Positions 47,155 through 56,423 are shown, counted from the stretch's first letter. The stretch is 59,739 nt of DNA from a bacterium (GCA_024226515.1 JAAELQ010000153.1:1-59739); one strand, 5' to 3'. Numbers and translations are program-made. Notes: generated by a model from the letters alone, not told the origin.

Positions 47155-49059
47155 GTGAAGAACCCGAAGCTCGCAATCGTGGCACTGGCCGTCGTGGCCG
47201 CGCTGGGCCTGTTCGGCGCGCTGCGCGTCACCAGGGGCCTGCTCGACACCGAGTACCGCCAGCCGCACCGCGTCGAGACGGTCGACGAGACGCCGCGCAC
47301 GCAAGGTGAGATCGACGAGCACGAGGAGGCCGAGGCCAAGGCCCTCGCCACCCCGTACGTCGAGGAAGAGTACCGTCAGTTCCCCAAGGTCGGCAGCCGC
47401 ACGATCGTCTGGGTGCTGGCCCAACTGCACCTGCTGTTCGCGGCGTTCGTGCTGGCCGTTCCGATCTTCGCGCTGATCATCGAGTTCATCGGCTACAAGA
47501 CGGGCGACAAGCGCTACGACAGGCTGGCCTACGAGTTCACCAAACTGCTGTCCGTGTCGTTCTCGCTGACGGCGACGTTCGGGGCGTTCCTGACGTTCAT
47601 GCTGGTGGCGCTGTACCCGAAGTTCATGACGTACCTCGGGCACGTGTTCTCGCCGACCTTCCTGCCGTACGTCGGTCTGTTCTTCTTCGAGGCGGTGTTC
47701 CTCTACAGCTACTACTACGGCTGGGGCAAGTTCAGCCCGCGCGTGCACCTGTTCCTCGGGCTGATGCTGAACCTCGTCGGCACGGCGATCATGTTCATCG
47801 CCAACGCCTGGCTGACGTTCATGACCTCGCCCTCGGGCATCTCCGAGACGGGCGCCGTGATCAGCACCTGGGAGGCGGTCAGCAACTACACGTGGATGCC
47901 GATCAACATCCACCGCATCATCGCCAACGTGGCCTTCGGCGGCGCGATCGCGGCGGCCTACGCGGCGTTCAAATTCCTGCAGGCCAAGACCGACGAGGAG
48001 CGCGCGCACTACGACTGGATGGGTTACATCGGTAATTTCATCGCCATCATCGCGTTCCTGCCGCTGCCCTTCGCCGGCTACTGGCTGGCCTCCGAGATCT
48101 ACGCCTTCTCGCAGACGATGGGGCTGCAGATGATGGGCGGCGCGTTCTCGTGGCTGTTCATCATCCAGGCCGCGCTGATCGGCAACCTGTTCCTGGGCGC
48201 CAACTACTACCTGTGGCTGGGCATGGGCCGCATCGAGGGCGCCCAGGCGTACCAGAAGTTCATCAAGTACCTGCTGATCGCGGTCGCGATCTGTTTTGCG
48301 GTCTGGGCCACACCGCGATCGATCCTGTCGACGGTCTCCGAGATCCGTGACATGGGCGGCTCGACTCACCCGCAGCTCGGGTTCCTCGGCGTCATGTCCG
48401 CGAAGAACACCGCGGTCAACGTGCTGATCCTCAGCACCTACATGAGCTTCATGCTCTACCGCCGCACCGGCAAACGCGCGACCGTGCCGTGGAAGACGAT
48501 CGGCAACGTCGTGCAGTTCTCGATCTTCTTCCTGGCCGCGGCGATCGTGATCTTCTTCGGGGTCTACGGCTACTTCGTCGACGCGGCGCTGCGGATCAAG
48601 TTCTCGATCCCGCAGGTCGGCTCGGTGCTGCTCGCGATGGTCCTGATCACGATCCTCGACGTTCTGCTGTACCGCAACGCCGAGAAGACGGGCGAGACGC
48701 ACTGGGGCAAGATCCCCGCGATCTCGCAGTACGTGCTGATCTTCATCGCCATCAGCTTCACCTGGCTGATGGGTCTGATGGGCTACGTGCGTGCGGGCCT
48801 GCGGCAGCACTGGCACGTGTACGGCGTGATCCGCGACACCTCGGTCGACGCTTTCACGCCCACGCTGGGCTACGCGACCAAGGTCGTGTCGGTGACCGTA
48901 TTGATCTTCTTCTTCCTGATCGGGGTCGTGTTCTGGTTGTCGAGCCTGGGCTCGAAACCCGACTGGCAGCCGAAGGGCACAGGGCAACCGTCGCCCCCGG
49001 GTGGGGCGGCAGCTTCGGGTGCCGTGCCCGTGCAGGCCGGCTCGTCGGAGTTGCGATGA
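47155..49059 (+). CDS. CydA-like subunit of the cytochrome bd superfamily lacking quinol-site features
   Basis: 634 residues. An extra N-terminal helix (about 5-24) and acidic linker precede about twelve transmembrane helices related to CydA, where haems b and d reduce oxygen. The counterparts of E. coli haem ligands His19 and His186 appear as H92 (AQLHLLF) and H253 (NIHRII), and the Glu107 counterpart as E179 (FFFEAVF). The Glu99 position reads Val (YVGLFF). The long Q-loop and the GRQPW signature are absent. Bd-superfamily branches without a quinol site are known from phylogenomics, so an alternative donor is likely. The start is GTG 47155. It overlaps the next cytochrome gene by ATGA. No CydB homologue follows. 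Confidence 0.85.
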   Translation: MKNPKLAIVALAVVAALGLFGALRVTRGLLDTEYRQPHRVETVDETPRTQGEIDEHEEAEAKALATPYVEEEYRQFPKVGSRTIVWVLAQLHLLFAAFVLAVPIFALIIEFIGYKTGDKRYDRLAYEFTKLLSVSFSLTATFGAFLTFMLVALYPKFMTYLGHVFSPTFLPYVGLFFFEAVFLYSYYYGWGKFSPRVHLFLGLMLNLVGTAIMFIANAWLTFMTSPSGISETGAVISTWEAVSNYTWMPINIHRIIANVAFGGAIAAAYAAFKFLQAKTDEERAHYDWMGYIGNFIAIIAFLPLPFAGYWLASEIYAFSQTMGLQMMGGAFSWLFIIQAALIGNLFLGANYYLWLGMGRIEGAQAYQKFIKYLLIAVAICFAVWATPRSILSTVSEIRDMGGSTHPQLGFLGVMSAKNTAVNVLILSTYMSFMLYRRTGKRATVPWKTIGNVVQFSIFFLAAAIVIFFGVYGYFVDAALRIKFSIPQVGSVLLAMVLITILDVLLYRNAEKTGETHWGKIPAISQYVLIFIAISFTWLMGLMGYVRAGLRQHWHVYGVIRDTSVDAFTPTLGYATKVVSVTVLIFFFLIGVVFWLSSLGSKPDWQPKGTGQPSPPGGAAASGAVPVQAGSSELR

Positions 49060-49553
49060 AGTTCCAGATCCTGGTGACGCTGAAGATCGCGGCGCTGATC
49101 GTCGTGACGACCGCGCTCTACACCTACATCGGGCAGCTCGTTCCGCAGAAGATGGTCCTGCCGCCGCAGGAGACCGTGATGCGGGCCGATATGACCACCG
49201 ACGAGCTGGTCCAGATCGGCCTCGAGTTGATCGACGGCAAGGGACTGTGCAGAACGTGCCACACCTTCGAGGGCAAGAAGGGCGCGCTGCGCTTCCCCGA
49301 TCTCGCCGGCATCGCCGCGACGGCGGAGACGCGGATCGCCGGTATGGGCGGCCTCGAGTACCTGGCCCGGTCGATCTACGAACCCAACGAGTTCATCGTC
49401 GAGGGATTCAGTCCCGGAATGCCCGTGATCAACAAGCCGCCGATCGGGCTGAACGATCAGGAGATCGTCGCGGTCATTGCCTACCTGCAAAGCCTGGGCG
49501 GTACGCCGACGGTGACGCTGGACACCACGCTCGGCGACATGGGTCTGGAGTAG
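49056..49553 (+). CDS. Membrane-anchored monohaem cytochrome c
   Basis: 165 residues: an N-terminal helix (about 8-27) anchors a small cytochrome c domain with one CRTCH site (about 65-69) and a likely Met ligand in FSPGMPVINKPP. It overlaps the CydA-like stop codon by 4 bp (ATGA), so the two proteins are made together and probably sit in the same complex, with the haem facing the periplasm as electron entry or exit. Confidence 0.9.
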   Translation: MKFQILVTLKIAALIVVTTALYTYIGQLVPQKMVLPPQETVMRADMTTDELVQIGLELIDGKGLCRTCHTFEGKKGALRFPDLAGIAATAETRIAGMGGLEYLARSIYEPNEFIVEGFSPGMPVINKPPIGLNDQEIVAVIAYLQSLGGTPTVTLDTTLGDMGLE

Positions 49554-49559
49554 TCGGAG

Positions 49560-50387
49560 ATGCTGGGACTGAACATTCCGATCGTGCTGGGCGTCGTCGC
49601 CGTCATGCTGGTGTTGCGCTGGCGCAAGGTCGGCATGTTCACCTGGGCGCTGGCCTGGTGGCTGGCGCTGGCGCTGTTCCTGAAGTTCGGCTTCGCGGTG
49701 CCGATCCCCGGGTCCGTGCTGCAGATCTACATGGGTATCGTCACCGGATCGCTCCTGGTCTACATCTCCTCGAGCAAGCAGCGCTGGGCCGACGCGACGC
49801 GGCCGGTCCTGCGTTTGATCCTCGACCCGGGCCGGCGGCTGATGCTGGCGGGCGTCGTCGTACTGCTGCCGGCCGTGGCGGCGCTGAGCGTCTGGGCCGG
49901 TTTGAACGTCCCGTTGCAGGCCCCGGGGTTCGGGCGAACGGTGCACCCCGCACCGCCGAACGAGGTCACGGTGCACGACAACGCGATCGATCTGGTGCGC
50001 GGCGATAACCCGTACCGCCATCTCGAGCACGACGATCCCGACGCGTTCGGCGCGCACGTCGAGAACGGCCGGCGCGTCTACTACGAGAACTGTTTCTACT
50101 GCCACGGCGATTACATGGGCGGCGACGGCATGTTCGCGCACGCGCTGAACCCGATTCCGACGAATTTCACCGACGTCGGTGTGCTGCCGAACTTCCAGGA
50201 GTCGTTCATCTTCTGGCGCGTGTCGAAGGGCGGTCCGGGGTTGCCCGAAGCAGGCGGCCCGTGGGATACGGCGATGCCCGCGTGGGAGAACTTCCTCACC
50301 GAGGAAGAGATGTGGGATGTCGTCGCGTTTCTCTACGAGTTCAACAACTACGACCCGCGTGCCCTGCATGACCTGGAGGGCCACTGA
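49560..50387 (+). CDS. Polytopic membrane-anchored cytochrome c
   Basis: 275 residues. Four hydrophobic segments in the first 130 residues (about 5-20, 28-45, 50-65, 97-115) are followed by a periplasmic cytochrome c domain with one CFYCH site and a late Met candidate (DTAMPAWENF). The acceptor or donor is not evident. It starts 6 nt after the previous stop and overlaps the next gene by one base. The hydrophobic N-terminus could be a structural membrane subunit of the proposed complex. Confidence 0.87.
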   Translation: MLGLNIPIVLGVVAVMLVLRWRKVGMFTWALAWWLALALFLKFGFAVPIPGSVLQIYMGIVTGSLLVYISSSKQRWADATRPVLRLILDPGRRLMLAGVVVLLPAVAALSVWAGLNVPLQAPGFGRTVHPAPPNEVTVHDNAIDLVRGDNPYRHLEHDDPDAFGAHVENGRRVYYENCFYCHGDYMGGDGMFAHALNPIPTNFTDVGVLPNFQESFIFWRVSKGGPGLPEAGGPWDTAMPAWENFLTEEEMWDVVAFLYEFNNYDPRALHDLEGH

Positions 50388-52117
50388 TGCGCCGCCGCAT
50401 TCGATGGTCGGCCCTCACGGCTGCGATGCTGCTGGCGCTCGCGTTGCCCGCGCAGGCTCAGGACCTGGGCACCGACGCCCAGCGCGAGGACGGCAAGCAG
50501 CTCTACGACAAGTTCTGCTCGCAGTGCCACGGTGACACCGGGGCGGGCGACGGGGACGCCACGGGCCGCGTGAAGCCGGCGCCGCGCGACTTCACGTCCG
50601 GGAAATACAAGTTCCGTACGACGCCCAGCGGCGCGATGCCGACCGACGCGGATCTGATGCGTGTGTTGAAGCAGGGCCTGCCGTACACCTCGATGCCGGC
50701 CTGGCCCAACCTGAGCGACACACAGCTGCAGAACATCATCTATTACCTGAAGACCTTCTCCGAGGATTTCAGCAACGCGGACAAGCTGTCCGACCCGATC
50801 GACATCCCCACGCCGCCCGAGATCACCGAGGAATCGATCACGCGCGGCCGCACCGTGTACGAGGCGCAGGGCTGCGCCGCGTGCCACGGCGACCAGGGAC
50901 GCGGCGACGGCCTGTCGGCGCCGACGCTGTCCGACGATTGGGGCGACCACCTGCGCCCGGCGGACATGACCATGCCGTGGACCTACCGCGGCGGCGCGAC
51001 GCGCGAGGACGTGTTCCGCACGTTCAGCACGGGCCTCAACGGTACGCCGATGCCGTCCTACGGCGACACGTTGCCCGTCGAGGAGCGCTGGGATCTGGTC
51101 AACTACATCTACGCGCTGAGCGACGCCGAGACGCCGAACTACTCCGAGCTGCTCGTCGTGGACTACGTCGAGGACGAGCTGAACCTGGCGAGCGAAGAGC
51201 TGTTCGCCGAGGCGCAGATGTCGCGCTTCCCGCTGTTCGGCCAGATCGTCGAGCCGGGGCGCAACTTCTTCCCCTCGGCCACGTCGGTTCGCGTCGAGGC
51301 GGTGCACAACAAGAAGGACATCGCGTTCCGCGTGCGCTGGAACGACATGCGTGCCGAGGTCGCGGGTAACAACGACCCCACACTGGCCGTGCCGCTGTGG
51401 GAGGAAGAGAACCCGAAGCCCGAGTCCGGTGGCGCCGACGGCGGCGACGAGGACGAGGGCGGCTTCTGGGGCGAAGAGGTCGAGGAAGACGACGGCGGCG
51501 ATTTCTGGGGCGAGGAAGAGGACACCGGCGGCGACTTCTGGGGCGAGGAAGAGGCCGGGGGAGCCACGACTCCCGACACCGAGTTCTCCGACGCCGTGGC
51601 GCTGCAGTTTCCGTCCAGGCCCGTGTCCGGTATCCGCAAGCCGTACTTCATCTTCGGTGACACGCAGAATTCGGTCGATCTATGGTTCGTCGACCTCGCG
51701 CGCAAACTGCCGCAGACCTTCGTCGGGCGCGGCAGCGACGGTATCGAAGCCGCGGAAGGCGACGACATCGAGGTCATTACCAGCTACGAAGCGGGCGAGT
51801 GGACGGTGTTGCTCAAGCGCGAGCAGCGCTCGTCGAGCGGCATCTCGTTCGGCATGGATCAGTTCACGCCGATCGCGTTCTCGGTGTGGGACGGATTCAA
51901 CCGCGAGCGGGGCAACAAGCGCGCCCTGTCCGCGTGGTTCCATCTCTACGTAGAGCCCGACCAGGAAGTCTCACCGGTCGGCCCGATGGTGCGCACGGCG
52001 TTGATCGTGCTGCTGTTGGAGATCATCGCCATCGTGATTATTCGCAGGAAGTACGCCGCAGGCGGCGTCCCGGCGGGCGAGGACGAGAAATTGTCCGGTC
52101 GCCGTGCCACGGCCTAG
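50387..52117 (+). CDS. Dihaem cytochrome c fused to an ethylbenzene-dehydrogenase-gamma-like haem b domain
   Basis: 576 residues. A signal peptide (1-24, ending PAQAQ) precedes two cytochrome c domains with CSQCH (44-48) and CAACH (163-167). About 280-520 match the EB_dh / DMSO-reductase-family gamma-subunit beta-sandwich that binds haem b (FRVRWNDMRAEV, AVALQFPS, SVDLWFVDLA, WTVLLKRE, FSVWDGFNRERG). An acidic insert at about 341-395 contains three FWGEE units. A C-terminal helix (about 535-555) anchors it. It is the most haem-rich peripheral member of the operon and may be the electron entry or exit port. Confidence 0.87.
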   Translation: MRRRIRWSALTAAMLLALALPAQAQDLGTDAQREDGKQLYDKFCSQCHGDTGAGDGDATGRVKPAPRDFTSGKYKFRTTPSGAMPTDADLMRVLKQGLPYTSMPAWPNLSDTQLQNIIYYLKTFSEDFSNADKLSDPIDIPTPPEITEESITRGRTVYEAQGCAACHGDQGRGDGLSAPTLSDDWGDHLRPADMTMPWTYRGGATREDVFRTFSTGLNGTPMPSYGDTLPVEERWDLVNYIYALSDAETPNYSELLVVDYVEDELNLASEELFAEAQMSRFPLFGQIVEPGRNFFPSATSVRVEAVHNKKDIAFRVRWNDMRAEVAGNNDPTLAVPLWEEENPKPESGGADGGDEDEGGFWGEEVEEDDGGDFWGEEEDTGGDFWGEEEAGGATTPDTEFSDAVALQFPSRPVSGIRKPYFIFGDTQNSVDLWFVDLARKLPQTFVGRGSDGIEAAEGDDIEVITSYEAGEWTVLLKREQRSSSGISFGMDQFTPIAFSVWDGFNRERGNKRALSAWFHLYVEPDQEVSPVGPMVRTALIVLLLEIIAIVIIRRKYAAGGVPAGEDEKLSGRRATA

Positions 52118-52141
52118 TCAGACTCGCAGCCCGGAGGAAGT

Positions 52142-54187
52142 ATGTACAAGAAAATCTACGTCCCGGTCGACAACTCGGATTACTCCAACCAGGCGATCGA
52201 GGCAGCGCTGTCGCTGGGCCGCAAGTTCGACTCGAAGCTGGTCGGCAGCCACGTCTACGCGGCTACCATGCATGACTACCGCTTCAAGCAGATGGAGTAC
52301 ACGCTGCCCGACGAGTACCTCGAGGAGACCGAGCTCGAGCGTCAGCGCAAGATCCACGACAGCCTGATCACGATGGGCCTGGAGTTGATCTCCGACAGCT
52401 ACCTCGATCACATGAAGCGCCGCTGTGACGACGAGGGGCTGCCGTTCGAGCCCAAGATGATGGACGGCAAGCACCACGTCGAGATCCTGAAGGATATCGC
52501 CGCCTCGGACTACGACCTGACCGTGCTCGGCGTCATGGGCATCGGCCGCGTGCGCGACAGCCAGATCGGCTCGGTCTGCGAGCGCGTGGCGCGCGAGTCG
52601 TCCAAGGACGTGCTGGTGATCAAGCGCCTGCCGGAAGAGAACGCGGAGGCGGTCAAGCGCGACACGATCCTGGTCGGCATCGACGGCAGTCCGCAGTCCT
52701 TCGGCGCCCTGGCTACCGCGATCGAGTTGGCCAAGCGCTACGACAAGAAGATCGAGACTATCTCGGTCTACGACCCGTATCTGCACTACTCCGTGTTCAA
52801 CGGCGTCGTCAACGTGCTGACCGAAAAGGCCGCCAAGGTGTTCCGCTTCGAGGAGCAGAACCAGCTGCACGAGGAGATCATCGACACGGGCCTGGCGCAG
52901 ATCTACCAGTCGCACCTCGACGTCGCGCAGCAGCTCGCCGAGCGGCAGGGCGTCGAGATCACGAAGACGCTGCTGGACGGCAAGGCGTTCCAGAAGATCC
53001 TCGATCACGTGCGCAAGATCGACCCGTTCCTGCTTGTCATGGGCCGCATCGGCGTCCACGGCGAGCCGGGCGACCCGGGCCTCGGCAGCAACTCGGAGAA
53101 CCTGCTGCGTAAGTGCCCCTGCGACCTGCTGTTCACCACACGCCTCGAACGCCCGGAGCTGGACGTCAAGGCGGAAGAGAGCATTCGCTGGACGCCCGAG
53201 GCCGAGGACCGCATCAACCGCGCACCGACGCTCGTGCAGGGCATTGCCCGTACGGCGATCTACCGCCTGGCCGTCGAGAAGGGCCACAGCGTGATCACGA
53301 GCGACCTCATCGAGGAGGCGATGCAGCGCTACATGCCGATGTACACCGCGACGAAGACGGCCAAGCTGGCCGAGGCGGTGGCCATCGAGCGCGCGCGCAA
53401 CTCAGACATTTCGATCTGCAAGAGCTGCGGCGTCGCAGCCGCCGATTCCGAGCCCGAACAGTGCGGCGTATGCGGCGGGAAGACTTTCGACCTCGTCACC
53501 GAGGAGATGCTCGAACGCATCGCCCAGGCCGAGGGCGGCATCACGATGGAGTCGGCCTACGACGGCCGCAAGCTGCAGTGGAGTCAGGACGCCAAGCGCG
53601 CCCTGTGGGTGATGAAGGACGCCTACAAGCGCCGGCGGACCAAGGCTCGCGTCGAGAAGAGCGCACGGATCAAGCACCTGCCGACGATCACGCTGGAGTT
53701 TGCGCGGCCGATCGTCGAGGAGGAGCTGGGCGAGCCGTTGGTGCTGACCGATGACGTCACGGCGCCCGACGCCGCGACGCAGGCGGCCGGGCCCGACGCC
53801 GAGGCCACGCTGATCGCGCGCGACGAGAAGAACAACCCGCTATTCTCCGCGTTGAGTTGGTCCGAGGACGCGGTCGAGCGGATGTTCAAGGTGCCGTCGG
53901 GCTTCATGCGGCAGCGCACGCAGCAGCGTGTCGAGGAGCTGGCGCACGAGGAGAAGGCGGCGAAGATCGACCTCGACCTCGTCGAGCGCGGCATCGAGGT
54001 CGGGCGGCAGGCGATGGAACAGATGGTCCAGTCCTACGGAGAGAGCAAGGACGCGACCCCGGGTGACGGGGCCTCCGACGGCAATGACGGCGGCAAGGTG
54101 CAGGGACGCACCGAGCGCAAGTCGGGCGACGAGCCGTACCTCAACGAGGTCGGCCCGATGTCCGAGAGGCAGCCGAAGCGCCGCTGA
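52142..54187 (+). CDS. Tandem UspA protein fused to PCP_red-like domains and a zinc ribbon
   Basis: 681 residues. Two universal-stress-protein domains (about 1-165 and 172-332) show VPVDNSDYSNQAIEAAL, VLGVMGIGRVRDS and ILVGIDGSPQS. They are followed by three helical segments resembling the small DNA/cluster-associated domain PF08369 of protochlorophyllide reductase (WTPEAEDRINRAP about 350, WSQDAKRALW about 480, WSEDAVERMFKVPSGF about 573). A zinc ribbon with C426, C429, C441 and C444 sits between the first two. The C-terminus is acidic. GGAGGAAG precedes the ATG, 24 nt after the cytochrome gene, so it is probably the last gene of the operon. A stress- or redox-sensing role for the respiratory complex is inferred. 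Confidence 0.85.
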   Translation: MYKKIYVPVDNSDYSNQAIEAALSLGRKFDSKLVGSHVYAATMHDYRFKQMEYTLPDEYLEETELERQRKIHDSLITMGLELISDSYLDHMKRRCDDEGLPFEPKMMDGKHHVEILKDIAASDYDLTVLGVMGIGRVRDSQIGSVCERVARESSKDVLVIKRLPEENAEAVKRDTILVGIDGSPQSFGALATAIELAKRYDKKIETISVYDPYLHYSVFNGVVNVLTEKAAKVFRFEEQNQLHEEIIDTGLAQIYQSHLDVAQQLAERQGVEITKTLLDGKAFQKILDHVRKIDPFLLVMGRIGVHGEPGDPGLGSNSENLLRKCPCDLLFTTRLERPELDVKAEESIRWTPEAEDRINRAPTLVQGIARTAIYRLAVEKGHSVITSDLIEEAMQRYMPMYTATKTAKLAEAVAIERARNSDISICKSCGVAAADSEPEQCGVCGGKTFDLVTEEMLERIAQAEGGITMESAYDGRKLQWSQDAKRALWVMKDAYKRRRTKARVEKSARIKHLPTITLEFARPIVEEELGEPLVLTDDVTAPDAATQAAGPDAEATLIARDEKNNPLFSALSWSEDAVERMFKVPSGFMRQRTQQRVEELAHEEKAAKIDLDLVERGIEVGRQAMEQMVQSYGESKDATPGDGASDGNDGGKVQGRTERKSGDEPYLNEVGPMSERQPKRR

Positions 54188-54275
54188 CGCCGTAGCGCAA
54201 GCCAAGAGGGGCACGCTTGGTGGCGCACGGTTCGACTATCCGGCCGGACCGATTCTCGGGAAGAGCCCGGCAGAG

Positions 54276-56423
54276 TCAGCAGCCCGGCCGTTCTTGCCCG
54301 GAGGAATCGGCGCCCCACGTGCCCACGAATGGCGAGGCAGCGCGGACCAGGTAGTAGAACACCTGGGACGCGAGTGGATGGCCCGTGTCCTCCAGTTGCG
54401 GCACCGTCGTGGGAAACACCACGCAGTCCGTCGAGAAGTCGGCGGAGGTCGAACGGGCGACCTCGTAGCCGGTGGCGCCGATCTGGGGACTCCACGCGCA
54501 GGTGTTCGGATCGTCGGAGAAGAACTCCGAGGCGGTCCCGATCTCGTCGGCAAGGCCGAACCCTTCGTCGCCGGGGCACTGGTTGTCCTGACCGTCGTTG
54601 ATCTCGGGCGCTCCGGGGAAAACGGACTCGTCCAGGTCCTCGCAGTCGCACGCCTGGCCGAAGTCGTCTTGATCATCGTTGGTCTGCGCGGGATCGAAGG
54701 TGCCGAGGCAGGCGTCGCAGGTGTCCGGCGCGCCGTCCAGGTCCGCATCGAGGGCGACGCTGAACAACTCGACGACGTTCGCGGCGCGCTGCTCGCCGGC
54801 GTAGACGGCCCGGCGCCCGTCCGCGGTCAAGGCCACGGCGTCGGAGACTTCGCCGTGGGCCGGCAGTGGATCGTTGAGCTTCACCGAACTGCCGCCGGCG
54901 ATCGGAACGCTGTAGAGCTCCGGAACACCGTTGGTGTCCTGCTCCGCGCGGTACACGACGAGCCGGCTGCCGGGATCGATGCGGAAGTCGAGCACCTGCC
55001 CGCCGCCGGCGAGAGGTCCGTTGAGGCGAACCGCCGTGCCACCCGCCGTGGGGACGCTGAACAGCTCGACGACGCCGAGCTGCTCTTGATCCGCCACGTA
55101 GACGACGCGATGTCCGTCAGGACTGATACGGAAAGGCCTCGATGCCACTCCTCCGACGTTTCCGCGACACTCCTCGTCGCCGAAACAGACGTCGGGGGGA
55201 GAGCCCTGGGCGCAAACGCCGCCGAAGGGCTCGACGATGTCGACACAGGGGCCTACATCCACCAACTCGCCGTTGAGCCGGGTGACCGCGCCTCCCTCGA
55301 CGGGGACGCTGTACAACTCCGTCACATCGTCCCTTGCCAGGTAGACCGCACGAGATCCTCCGGGATCCACGGCGAACGTGTCGAACCGGACCCTGCCGTG
55401 CAGGGGGGCGCTGAGCGGGACGGCGAACCCGCCCTCCACGTTGCTGCTGTACAACACCCCGCCGCCGACCGCGTCGGTGATCCCGAAGACCACCTGCCCG
55501 TCGTCCGCCGTCGGCTTGACGGGATCATCGCCTTGCGCGTAGACGCGCGACGAGTCCGGAGGGCTCAGGCGAGTCGTGGCTCCGCCGGTCACGGGCACCG
55601 AGTACAACTCGATGTCGGTTGCCACTTCCTGACTGGCCAGGTAGAGGACCAGCAGGCCGTCGGGTGTCGTGCAATAACCCGGGCCGTAGACCTCTCCGCC
55701 CCCGACCAGCGGGCCGTTCAACGTCGCCGGCGCGCCGCCGCCCGCGGGCACCACGAACAGCTCCGGTGTTCCGTCCGGCGTGGCTCGATACAACACTCGC
55801 TCGCCATTCGGGTCGCTGCGGAAGTCTTCGACGTCGGCGCCGGGCGTGAGCACCGTGGCGGTACCGCCCGCCGAGGGTACCCGTGCCAGCTCGAGGTTTC
55901 CCGGTCCGAGGAGAAAGAAGACCGTGCTGCCGTCGGGGGAGACGACGTGCCGCGAGGCCGTGCTGCCGAGCGGATTGAGCGGCGTCGCCGGCGAGCCGTC
56001 GAAGGGCGCGCTCAGCAGATCCGTGACGAAGCGGATGACCGGTCGGTCCAACGCGAAGTCCACGTCGAGGTGGGGAGGCACCGAGCCCGTCTGGGACGGC
56101 ACATCCAAGCGCACGGCGCCGCTGCCGTCGGTCAGCGCCGCGAAGACCTCGTACGGAACACCGCGTCGCGCCTGATAGACGGCGTGGCGGCTGTCCGGGG
56201 CCAGCGCGAAGGCGGTCACGTCACCGATGCCGATCAGCGGCTCCGAGATCAGAACGGGCCTCCCCTGATCCGGATTGGGGCGGGCGGGACAGTTATCCAC
56301 GGCGTCGGGGATTCCGTCACCATCCGTGTCCGTGTCGGCGAGGGTGTGTAGAGGGACAACCGCGAGTACAAGAAGAAGGAAGACGTGGAGCGATAACGGT
56401 CGATAGAACCCGTGAGGCTTCAT
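54276..56423 (-). CDS. Secreted TolB-like beta-propeller protein with C-terminal module
   Basis: 715 residues. A signal peptide (PLSLHVFLLLVLAVVPLHTLA) and a single calcium-binding DTDGDGIPD segment precede a PD40/WD40-like propeller (about 55-560) with repeated units of the form ELYSVPVxGG...RLNGPL...D.R.VVY. Next is a thrombospondin-3-like DADLDGAPDTCDAC segment and the FN3-like C-terminal module (YYLVRAASPFVG, ending ERPGC). The ATG has GGAGGGGG upstream. It probably acts as an extracellular binding protein; I see no catalytic motif. It converges with the Usp fusion gene. Confidence 0.85.
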   Translation of the reverse strand: MKPHGFYRPLSLHVFLLLVLAVVPLHTLADTDTDGDGIPDAVDNCPARPNPDQGRPVLISEPLIGIGDVTAFALAPDSRHAVYQARRGVPYEVFAALTDGSGAVRLDVPSQTGSVPPHLDVDFALDRPVIRFVTDLLSAPFDGSPATPLNPLGSTASRHVVSPDGSTVFFLLGPGNLELARVPSAGGTATVLTPGADVEDFRSDPNGERVLYRATPDGTPELFVVPAGGGAPATLNGPLVGGGEVYGPGYCTTPDGLLVLYLASQEVATDIELYSVPVTGGATTRLSPPDSSRVYAQGDDPVKPTADDGQVVFGITDAVGGGVLYSSNVEGGFAVPLSAPLHGRVRFDTFAVDPGGSRAVYLARDDVTELYSVPVEGGAVTRLNGELVDVGPCVDIVEPFGGVCAQGSPPDVCFGDEECRGNVGGVASRPFRISPDGHRVVYVADQEQLGVVELFSVPTAGGTAVRLNGPLAGGGQVLDFRIDPGSRLVVYRAEQDTNGVPELYSVPIAGGSSVKLNDPLPAHGEVSDAVALTADGRRAVYAGEQRAANVVELFSVALDADLDGAPDTCDACLGTFDPAQTNDDQDDFGQACDCEDLDESVFPGAPEINDGQDNQCPGDEGFGLADEIGTASEFFSDDPNTCAWSPQIGATGYEVARSTSADFSTDCVVFPTTVPQLEDTGHPLASQVFYYLVRAASPFVGTWGADSSGQERPGC

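Noticed and set aside
54188..54275. A terminator between the convergent Usp-fusion and TolB-like genes.
   Set aside because: Only a weak CCAAG/CTTGG stem without T-run is visible in the 88-bp gap; not enough to call.
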